A stretch of DNA of 64,000 nucleotides from the NCBI GenBank assembly GCA_035578905.1, contig JAQJVL010000001.1:4022001-4086000 (forward strand), written 5' to 3'. The translations under genes and the position numbers were made by a program. The notes beneath the pieces are model-generated. The model made no database searches and was not told the DNA's origin. It saw only the letters and a list, made by a program, of their open reading frames with translations. Of this stretch, positions 36,250 through 47,700 are shown in pieces; position 1 is the stretch's first letter, and the number at the start of each line of letters is the position of its first letter. Source of the DNA: Stictocephala bisonia (lineage: Eukaryota; Arthropoda; Insecta; Hemiptera; Membracidae).

Positions 36250-36639
36250 AAAAATAAATGTAAAACAAAATTGCTGGTATAGTAAATTTTAACTATATAA
36301 TTGTACTTTACAATATAAAATACTCTTAAATTCTAATTTCATTGACTCAAAATATTACACTTTTATCTTGAATTTTAAAAATAATTAAACATTATAATAA
36401 GTAACATACTTTTTCTGTTTTGATTGATTAAATATCTTTAAATATAAATATTACAAATAATATGTTTTCTACACACACAAATATATTTAAATAAAAAATT
36501 AAGATTTGGTATTGAAAGTTTATTACATAATAATGCCAGCTTCCAAAGCCATAAAGTAAGAAAAAGTGAAATTGGATAAACTAGATTTAAAAATACCTAA
36601 AGGAAATAAAATCTAAAAATAAAAGTACTCCTGTCTTAG

Positions 36640-36905
36640 TGTATAAAGATCTCCCATCACAGGGTTAAATCCAGGTTTCCTGACCATTCAGCACCTGCTT
36701 CTTTGATCAATGAAGACCAGCTGACTCCCCTCTGAAAAGAACGCAATGAGCAATCATTAACTATGTGATCCATAGTTTGAACTTCGATTCCACAATCACG
36801 TGACTGATCATTTGCTATTCCCCACTTAAATTTTCAGTAGTTGCATCTTCCCACACTGTGCAAAGTGACTCAGACCATTCATTACAAGTAAGGTTCATTA
36901 TGCAA
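36640..36905 (-). pseudogene. LINE ORF2 C-terminal zinc-knuckle remnant (copy 2)
   Basis: Minus-strand translation reads SRDCGIEVQTMDHIVNDCSL, RSFQRGVSWSSLIKEAG and AEWSGNLDLT. This is the same Cys-x-Cys...H...C knuckle as at 7566 and 63600. Upstream, NEWSESLCTVWEDATTEN appears in another frame. The element is a short, broken 3' fragment. Confidence 0.7.
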
Positions 36906-37125
36906 TAAGCTCTTCATTTTTTTTGTGTCTCAAAAAAAAAAAAAAAAACTTTGGTTTTTGGATTGTGCTATTTTTATCTGGTCATTCAGTAATTTATGCT
37001 ATCATTGTATCCTTTATATACAAAGCAATATAATAGCTATTCTTTAACAATGTACAAAACTACTTTAAAAGTTATGGAACTTCCAATGGCTGTAAATATT
37101 GCCAGTATTTTTTTTGTTTTTAATA

Positions 37126-37279
37126 AACTTCACTCGCCAGTTCACATTGGCTTATAAGCCTGTGCGTCAACTTTATTCAACGAGTGAAGTACCGAAGTAT
37201 CGACCGTTGGCTCATTCGGGATTCGAACCTTGGACCCTCCTCAGTCCGAAGCCTTAGCCACTGAGCCACCACGCCGGCA
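37126..37279 (-). repeat. tRNA-derived SINE, copy 3
   Basis: Reverse orientation of the copy at 36096, with AGGTTCGAATCC as B box, GGCTCAGTGGCTAAGGCTTC as A-box region, and the GGCTTATAAGCC palindrome at the 3' side. Confidence 0.8.
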
Positions 37280-37378
37280 ATCATTCCTGACTTCTATCAA
37301 GTAACAGTGACTCCTAAAAACGTAGATCTTTACTATTGATCCTTAGTTTGTTTTATTGTAACTTGTCAAAGTTTTCAA

Positions 37379-37800
37379 CACTTCATTCACCTTGACTATT
37401 CATTGTATTCCCCACTAAATTCAATCATCCCCACACTGTGCAATGTGGTAATTCATTACAGTAAGGTTCGATTAGGGGCAATAATGTCTTCATTTTTTTG
37501 TGTCTAAAAAATAAAAAAACTTGGTTTGGATTGTGCTATTTTTATCTGGGTCAATTCAGTAGTTTTGCTATCTTGTAGCGTTTATTACATGTAGTATATA
37601 TAGCTTCTTTATGGTCAAAATACTGTTAACGTTATGGAATTGCATGGCTGGTAAATACTGCAGTATTTTTTGGTGTTATAAAACTCACTATTCACATTGG
37701 ATTTCAAGCCTGGTGCTTCCTTTATTGAGTGTGTACGATCAGTATCGATTGTGTGGCTCTTCGGGATTCGAAACTTACCTCGATACTCAATGAAGCAGGT
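37379..37800. repeat. Indel-rich second copy of 36750-37270
   Basis: The order of features in 36750-37270 is repeated: CATTGTATTCCCCACTAAAT, CCCCACACTGTGCAATGTG, AGGTTCGATTAGG, CATTTTTTTGTGTCTAAAA, GGATTGTGCTATTTTTATCT, a GTTATGGAATTGCATGGCTG segment and a broken SINE (37676-37790). It is marked by many one- to several-base deletions and shortened homopolymers relative to the first copy. Confidence 0.7.
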
Positions 37801-37904
37801 GTTGGATGGTTGCAAAAACCTGGGATATAAATTAATTTTATTCTTACAACAAAGAACTTCAACTTTTTTGGTATTAAATGGAAGATAGTATTCTACAGTC
37901 TTAA

Positions 37905-37945
37905 ATTTGTCACTAAAATAAAGGCTTTTTCATTTATTCATTCAG
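37905..37945 (+). repeat. Short LINE-like 3' end (CATT tail), copy 2
   Basis: TCACTAAAATAAAGGCTTTT followed by a CATT-rich tail, as at 21840-21900. Confidence 0.45.
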
Positions 37946-38141
37946 ATTTGTTAAATTTTTTGACTTGGTCTGTAATGGTGCAAATCAAAAATTAGTATAA
38001 CTGAACACAAAACAAATATAGATAATATAAGAATAGGCACTCTTTCAATACCACTATACCTGCACAGGAAGTTTGGAGGGTTAATGTCACTCAACATATA
38101 TGGTTAGGTGGATGATTCAATACAGGTACTATGTCTCCCCT

Positions 38142-38560
38142 CATTCTTACATATGAGACGCCAACACAACTTTGTGCGTATTTTAAGGCGAATATGAATG
38201 ATATGAGTGTAGGATGAGTGTGAATGAGTTTAGTCTGGTTACTAACTGAGTTCAACTGTTCCTCAGAAAGGGCAATTTATTTATAGCCCAACAGCCAGGG
38301 CAACTAAGGGGCCTACAGCTTTACGTGGAATCCGAACCACGTAGTGCTGGTCTGATTTTCAGCTAATTGACAAGCCTGATACTCAGTTATCTCCCCCACA
38401 CAACATACGTACAATGATTATCACCCAACATGGACACCCCAGACTTCTATAGTAGTGTCCACGCAGATAGCAACCATTGAGCGGACGTCATGTAGGTATT
38501 AAGAGGATCGAGCATCCAACCTATCGCCTACAATCTCCCAAACACTTTGTCACCAGTGCC
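38142..38560. repeat. Dispersed ~420-bp repeat, copy 2
   Basis: Counterpart of 10391-10820 in the same orientation and with high similarity across its length, including GGGCAATTTATT and CACGTAGTGCTGGTCTGATT. It ends where unrelated sequence (ACCAGTGCCGACCCTGATAA) begins. Confidence 0.75.
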
Positions 38561-38996
38561 GACCCTGATAAGTTCTCCGTACAGACGAATGGCCTATGGG
38601 GAATAGGTAGAGTAAGTGTTAAAGAGAGGAGATCGGCCTCATATTAAAAAAATATATATTTACTACACTATTTCTATAGTATTGTGCAAATTATAAATCA
38701 GTATATCTGAACAGAAAAACTGAATTTTGATAATATTAATTATACAAAGTAATAAAACAACTAACAAAAATATAATTACTTATAAGAACAAATTCCCAAA
38801 AATGTTCCTTTTTTGAAGTTTGCAGAAGGTAGGTTTTTGAAAATATAAGGTAGAAAAAAGAAATTTATAAATGTGGTGTTTATTGGAAAATAATTATTGA
38901 AAAGCTGTTATGGTACATAATAGACTCAAACAATATTAGAGAGTAATTAAAAGTATAAACAAGCAGAAATTTTAAACATTGATTTACTAGATGGTG

Positions 38997-41665
38997 CTAA
39001 AGAATTCCATCTTCAACCATCTTATCTCGGATTCTCTTCAGTTCTTGGGGTGGAAGGGGTTGAATAGGCAGTCTGCATGAACCTCCGTACACTCCAACTA
39101 AGTCCATCGCTGCCTTCAAACCAGCAACTCCCAAGTATCTTAGACCCAGCTGAAAACAAACATAGACATATAATATAATAGCCCTTTTAGTGCCAGAGGG
39201 TTTCTATCAATTTTTGCGTCATTAAATAATCTCTGTCTTTGTTATTTATTTCACAAAATTAATAATTTTTATACCTAATTACTCATAAATAATCAGTATA
39301 TTAAGATAACATATCAAATAGCCTTACACTATATATGCTATTTTTAATAAAATTAAATTTACAGGATAAAAAAGTTTGTTGTCTTTTTTTCGTCCTTATG
39401 ACGATGATAAAAGTAGATGGGCTCTACTCAGTCTCTACTCTGAAGACAATTTAGTTATTAACATCCTATTGAAATTTCACAATACTTTGTTGATAGATAA
39501 AAGAGTTATTACAATTGTTAAGTTGTTCAAAACAGCTGTATTGAAAATTACTTTAAATCAATAAAAAGTTTATTTTTTAAATGAACTTTGTTTGTGAGGT
39601 ATGTTAACAGAACGTTGGCACTTTGTGCCTAAGTTTTCTAGAAATCCTGATAACGGAACGGTGGTACTAAAAGGGTTAGAATAGTAAAAAAGAAATTTGA
39701 AAAAACTTCTACTATGTTTGAAAATTTCAACCAAGAGTAGTTGATCAATCAGACATACTGATATTTTTTCTTGCAAGCATTTGCAAAAGTCTTATTTGAG
39801 GGTATAACATTGTTTAAATTCTACACTAGTTAAGAAATAAAATTAAATTTACACATTCACAAATTTTGAATATATGGAAAACTAAACTTTACAAAATATA
39901 CATGGCAAATACTTATTTATTTAATTATGATCATAAAATGCACTATTTACTTATATTCATCATACATTTATTAAGTTCTGAAGGCACTGTAAAATATTTG
40001 GAGAAGACAATAAAATACTTTACTTTTTTAATGAATGTTATTGCAAATAAATTATATCATCTACGATTTACAAAGAAAGAACAAGCATGATTGTTAAGTA
40101 TGACAAACAAGTAATCTAAATAAACCAATCTTAAATCTTGAAGCTGGTAAATATTAAATTATGGTCCAAGGAATAAGCAGACTTACCATTGGATTTTTTA
40201 TTATATAACCCTGACTTTGCGGTACTTACAAAGTAAAGGCTAAAAAATATACAATTCCATATTCACGTTCAGTGTTTTATCTACTTTATAGCAGTACCAA
40301 TAGGTTTTATTTTTTATTTTATGTGTTAAATGTTATGCGAGTTACAGCTAAAAAACACGGTATTTACGCACTTTTTTAAAAGTAGGTTTTATTTTCTTGT
40401 TCATAAACTGTAACTAGTTTTCTGAATCACAGGAGTTTTTAATTTTGAAAGAAAAAATATTAATTATTTATTGCAAGCGTTACTGAAAAGTACTACAAAA
40501 AATTAACAAATGGAGAAATTATGAATGAAAATTGTACAACAGTTTTCAGATTTTAATGACACAAAGCATAGTGAATCTTATTATAGTCCAGCCGTTCTAA
40601 CTTTATCTCTGAGAGGAGCAACATTTTATATCTTGAGCACTTGTCTCCTTCATGTCCCACGGCTAATTTGTTTCCGGTCTAGATAATTCACAACTAGGGA
40701 CTAATAGTTTTTATAAGTTAAAATTGTCCGATTTACTCCGTTTTTTTATATTTGTAAACAGTAAAAAATTACTTCCCAGTTAAACACTAAAAGATTTGTA
40801 TTCCCACTAAAAAAATAAATTTGTACCTTCCTACGTTCTTCCCAATTGTGAGTCACTGGATGTAAAATTTAGAGGAGCGCTGTGGCGGTCTGGATGCGAT
40901 TTTGCCTATGTCGCTTTTCCAGTTTAGTCTACAAACCTCAGAGGTAAAGTTAGAACGGCTGGACTATAGTTGAGAAAAGAGCCGGTGCAAGAAGGAAAGC
41001 GCAAAGGTCAAGTCACAAGCCGGTGATCTGCCGTGATGATAAGATTGGCCTCGTCAACACTTAACCTGAGTAACCCGTTTATGACATTTATTCATTGACG
41101 GAGATTCAAACGAGTTTAAGTAATTGAAATATTTACATATATTATAATAAATAGTGTGAGAAATGTAATTTGAGTTTGTTGAGGGGAAACATAATTTAAT
41201 GGTAAAGTAGTAATTCCAACTCTAGAAGACTATCTTGTATTGTGGTAATGATAATGTGGGGATGTATATATAATTATATCTAAAGTAAATTTATTATTTT
41301 GGTATCAACAAACATTTAGTTCAAATTAGGTATTTGAAAATATTGAGTTGTGAAGTAACATCTTGATGTACAACACTTTTTATTCTGCAGATGTTTTCCA
41401 GTTAATGTTTTTTTTTTCATGTTAAATATGGCTTGATTTGATTATTGATTACCATCCATACTTCATTGTTATTACAATGGTTTTTTGAGGTTATAAATGA
41501 TCCGTGAAGATTTGTTGCGGCTATTATTTTCTTTTCTTATTTTTTGTACTTTTATATTTAGCCAAAAATAATCCTGCTATCTACTTTTAAAATAATTTTA
41601 TGCATCACACAAATTTTCCCAATCTAGTAACAAATTACAAGTGTACCAGTGGTTTAATGTTTTGT

Positions 41666-41709
<44 letters not shown>

Positions 41710-44700
41710 TAAACTTCACACATCAGTTCACATGGGCCTGTGAGTGAAATTTATTCAACAAGTAAAGTACAGACCGTTGGCTAAGTGGAGATTTGAACCT
41801 TGGATCTTGTCTTCTGCAGTCCAAAGCCTTAGCCACTGAGCCACCACACCAGCAATATTTTGACAATACTTCATAGTTTTTGACAGAAGTGTTTTTAACC
41901 GAAAAACTACAACCAAATCAGTTGTACTAAAATTGAAGAAGTAAATTTTGTGTTAAAAAGTTTATATTTGATAGTCTATAAGACTTAACATTGTGTGATT
42001 TGTGTAAGGTTTAAGGACAGCAAAGAGAGTATGATTTTAGAAGGATGTTCATAAACTTTTGAGAGGAAATGTTTATTCAAAAGTATTGTCTAACTTTGTA
42101 ATAAAATTAATCAAAACGTAGAAAAGATAAATTATAATATATGAAAGGAACTAGACCTACAACATCTGCAGTTATCTACTTACCAATCTGTCAGTCTGGT
42201 CTAATTTTAGTTGTATATCCACAGCACTTGAGGTCTTATTTTTTAAAGTTAGTTCGTAAATCTTGCAAAGTTGTTCACCCACAATGTTAGCCATGGGAGT
42301 TATACCTCCAACCGCACCTAGGAGAAAACATTAAATTAGCATTCCAACAAAAATTCAATGATTTTATCCAACTGATGGTCACTTATCAACCTGAAAAGCA
42401 TTTGATTTTTCAGATTGATAAGTGACTTAAAAAAAATTCTTATCCTTCATGTTCATACAATAAATAAATAATTTCCAACCTGTGGTCCTTAGACCACATG
42501 TAGTTCACAGGAAGTCACAAGTGGCACCTTAGAAGTTTTTTTTTACTTATTTATTTAATCAATTATTACAACAAATATATACAATGTCCTTAATGAACTC
42601 TCTAGTCAAATTGGCTAATTGAGAGTTGACAGTAATATGTAGTATACTTAATCCAAACAAACATTTTTTAATTACGTTTAAAACTATCAAACATTAAATT
42701 AGGAAAATTTGATTAATTAATTAAATAAAATCTCGAAGAGAAACACAAAAGATAAAGATACATTCAAATGGGATATAAATAGTTACAACAATGACAATAG
42801 ATAAATATTTTTACAAGAAGTATAAATATAATTTCAAAATATCAAAGAAAACTGAACTAAAACAAAACCAGGGTCCCAAGGAATTTGTAATGGGAGAGGA
42901 GATATAAAGAGCTTTTGAGATATAATTTTACCAAGACTTCATTGGGAAAAAGAAGATAGTGTAATTTTTGGTCTACATTTATTTCAGTACGTTATAGAAT
43001 ATCGAACAATTTAGAAAAATATACTTTACTTCAATGTAGAATATCTTTTATGCCTGATTAGGATTTAGTGTTGAAATTCAGTCACGTGAAAATATTAGCA
43101 AGCAGTAACCCTTGATATTTCTTCTAATAATAGTAAGATAGGTGTAATTTTCTAATTTTTAATGTACATAATACTTTTTCATTGTATTGTATATTTTTTT
43201 TATCAATTTATTTTTTCTCTTTCTTGTCAATTGTTATTTTTGAAATGTGTATATAATCATGTATGCTGAGGTTAAATGATAAAGAGGGCTTTGCAGCCTT
43301 AACTTCGCCTCTTGAAGTAACAATAAAGTCGTTTTTCATTTCATAGGGCAAATCTTCACCAGATCAATATTACTTCTTTGAAATATTTGCTAGTGAACTC
43401 CAAGACCAAGACAGTCACTGAGGGACTGAAAGTTATAATATAGGCCTTTTACTAAGATTGTACAATTTTACAATATTATAGGCCAGTTTTTCATGATACA
43501 TTACTTTCTAGTAACAGTATACTGTTTTCTATTATTTTTAACAGTAATTTATTAACCGATAGAACAGGATAAAATACCGATAGAATAATCATGGATTTAT
43601 TAACCATCTATCTGGCAACCGTCTACTGAGTCGTCGATCAAAAGCATCACCCCTGTGGCAAGCGACTACTGAGCAGTTGATTGTATAAAATGTAATTCCT
43701 ATACAATACACACACAAGGAATTACATTCTATACGATCGACTGCTATATGGCAATATTTTTGTTCATATAAAACTATTTTATTTTATACTATTATATTTT
43801 GGATAGATTTCTGAGCTATTAAATATATAATATTATATACGTTCCTGCTAGGATTCACCTCACACAGACTTCTAAATGATAGAGATTGCATAAATTCCAA
43901 GAAATTGCTTGCAAGTATATGAATTAATAACTGCCTAGTATAGGATTAAAATACTACTTTAAAATATGAATTTTTTCTTTTTTTAATTCACCTCAAATAT
44001 CTTGTGGTCTGCTGATATTTTTATAAAGTTTCAGGTGGTTTTTGGGAGGAAAAGGTTGGAAAGCTGTGCTGTTAATCACGGTTGTTGAACACTTATTCTA
44101 TAAAGTAATTCTATGTAACAAATAATTAATTTAGGTTAGGTTAAAGAGCACTAGGCCAAGAATTAGTATATAAGGAGAAATAGGGCAGGAACAAACATTT
44201 TTCACAAATTTTCAGTGCCACTGGCACTTTCATCAGGTAAGTAGAGATTATAAAAATCACTAATTAGAAATGTATGTGGCTCCAGCTTCATACTTCATGC
44301 CTTCAGTTGACTGTCATGGCCCACCTTCCCTATCCTTTGTAAATTTGCTTCAGCATTTCTTCTCTCATCTTAGTATATGCTCATCTTCTGCACTTACTCT
44401 CATTGGTATTTCAGGAGCAAAAACACTGGCCAGATTGTGAATATTCAATAATTTTATTACGCCTCAAATTAACAAAGGTGTTTTGCCATCTAACCTGCAT
44501 GGCAATAATCATAGGAGTCTATGTATATACTAAAATTTAATATGTATATACTACATAATGTATTGTAACTACTCATTTCATAAATATTACAACGTTACCA
44601 AATAATTAATTTTATGACAAGCCAAGAAAGTGTTGTTTCTGGAAATCAACAAAACTTTTTTTATTGAAAAGTTAAAATTCTGAAATTTATAAAACTTATA

Positions 44701-47700
44701 GAAATCATTGTTGTCAACCACATAGTAATACATGTGTGAAACATTATTGGGTTTTTGAGTATTAAAAGTGTAAAGATGATGCACAGTGAAAACTAGTCAA
44801 AATTCTAGTACTTTTGTTCCAATTAAGATAAAAATTATTAAAACTTATAATAGAATTTTAAAAAGCATATGACATAAGGTACAATTAAACGAGGAAAAAT
44901 GGTATAATTGGATTATTCATAGGCCTCTTAGTTCCTTAGTAAACAACCTTCAAACTCAGGTACACATCATTTCTGCGCTGATAGTAGTCTATTAACTAAG
45001 ACAATCTTTTTTAGTTTGCAGTGTTAATTCCGCACCCATTACACTCAGACATCAGAAATAACTACACTTCTTACAGGTACAAGAGTTTGCAACTTACGAG
45101 ATCTGCCAGCATTATGTTATTCTGTCCTTAATCAATCTTAACCCATTTACAACCGATTGAGCTCTATGAAAGAGAACATATGCACAACTTTTCAGTGCCA
45201 CTGGCACTTTCCTCTAAAAGAGTAACCCTTCTTCAAGTCTGAGGAAAGTGCCAGCGGCACTGAAAAGTTGTGCATATGTTCTCTACTGCAAGGTGTTAGT
45301 GGACTTTTCTTAGGTCAAATTTATCATGCCCTATTTCTCCTTATATGCTAATACACGTTTATTTGTGTTATTCTTTGAAAGAAGAAAATAAATATCTTAA
45401 ATGTTATATTTTTTATACCCAAAACTGTTTGCATGATAAATGTGTTATATAATCTATACTTTATAATACTCCATTTTCAATTTCCCTGATTTCCAAAAAT
45501 ATAAATTGATTTATTTTGAAAATGGAAAACCATTTTACTCTGGTGTTATTTCATCTAGCTTTTTAAAAATAAGTTACCAATGCACAAGTTTTACTCAGCA
45601 TATTTATGTCATTGATATATATATATATACTCTGCATAAGTGCATATTGATTAAATGAATAAAACAATTAAATTTAAATGCAACATTTAATCTCTTATAA
45701 TTATGGAAATGGAACATGTTGTACATCAGTTGAGATATTACATTTTAAAATATTAATTTTGTGGTAATTTGAATTTTATAGCATGAAAAGATTTAGTTTC
45801 AGGTAGTTCTGGAATAAATAATATTGCTATAGACAGGTTAATTACAATATCCTTTTAACGTAAATATGTCCTGCCTTTGTAGGAGTTAGATCTATTACAA
45901 TATATTGTTCATATTTTTGGAGAACAATATATTGATATGTTATTTTTGTTATAAATTAACATTATTAAAATAGAAAAACTTATTTGATATTTTAAAAACC
46001 TGAATCCATGTTCCATGAATCCATGAAGAAATGGCATGTCTTATTAAGATTTCTTGTACTAATTTGTTTCATTCATACAACAACTAATAAGCAATAAGGA
46101 CTTTATTATCATGTTTTAATTGTAATTTAACAAAATAATTTGATGACATTGAGTTAAAATGTTGATTTTTTTGTCACAACGTTGTCATCATACTATTATA
46201 GTGTTTATAAATAAATAAAATGTTGTTGTCAGAAAGCCTTACACAGCATCAGACAACGTCAATATTTACACTAAACTTATTAATATTTTACACTATACCA
46301 GATTAATAATTACATTTAAGGTTCCATACATAGCCTGCTAAGCTATACAAATATTAAACATACTACAAACAATAATCGAACCATGATTCGTAGTTAACAA
46401 AATATATGCGTTTTGATATAATAATTATAAATACTTTAGAGTTTGCAATGCACATAATACTTTTGATATATCAAATTATAAATAGTAGCTGTATTAAAAT
46501 AAAAATCATATATAAAAGGAAGAAGATTTATGATTTTGAGTATAATGCAAGTTTTTCACTTCTCTATTCGACAAAAGCTCTCTAAAACCATCCTCCATAT
46601 GTTGAGTTGGTGAAATGATTTACTGGAACGCTCATAGATAGCCCTGCTCATAGATAGTCAGCGCCTACTGGTATGATGTGACGCTACCCATCAAACATCC
46701 AGAACTGCGTTATTTTTTCTGACTCCGGCCACATCTTAGATATAATAGAATAATAAATTGAAATATTTTTCTGTAACGATGGTTATGCAGTAGGAAAGAG
46801 ACTAACGAAAAAAATATTTATTTAAATATGTTTACCTGCCAATAAAGCCCCTTCGAAAGACAGTGCTGATGACTTGGCGATTTCAAAATCTAACTTATCC
46901 TGTTTCACTCCTTCAGAAATGTCTCCAATCCGTCCAACCTGAAAAATCCTCTGATAAAGTGTCCGTTTTAGAAAGTTTCTTTCGATTTTTTATGTTCAAG
47001 TAATTTTTGTATACACGTATTCTTTTCCTCGTCTACAAAGGAAAAAATGAGTAGGTTCTGGGGTACCATCTTTGATTATGTAACGACCATAATAAAATTA
47101 AATAAAATGAAATCAAAATAACGTATTTCTACACGCACAGTTACAACTCCTTTAACAAAGATTACTTATCAATTAGTTGATTCTATTTCAGTAGCATGAA
47201 ACTGTCATAGTATCTTTTTACCAAAAATAAATCCGGTTACTTCATAAAAAACTCCGTAAGTTGTAAGATCTTTTTGATGCCAAATATTTCCATATTTGGA
47301 ACAGATGTGGATACGCTTACGTCTATAGTGATGGGAGAACTTAACCTTGAGACTGACGTCTTAACTGTGACTTCTGAACCACTACGTACAGTGATATTGA
47401 CCCACCCGCCCGCCCATACACGTACAGTGATATTGGCATGTGATATAATTCTGGTGACTGAAAATGCGATCTCTTCATTCAAAATCCAATGCATTCATGC
47501 AATCTACAGAATCTCCAACGACAACAAGCAATGAAACACGTCCCTCTAATAATAATTTCAACTACAGGCAGCATCAATATCTCAATAATGCTGTAATTAA
47601 TTCTAACACAGTAAAATTAATTGTTATAATTTGTACAGTAGTTATTGTTTACTGTATCAATGTACTGTTACATGGGTAACTGACCCGCAACTCATATTCA

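Noticed and set aside
47237..47679. Overlapping frames on both strands
   Set aside because: They coincide with a short inverse minisatellite piece and lie within an intron; no family signature.
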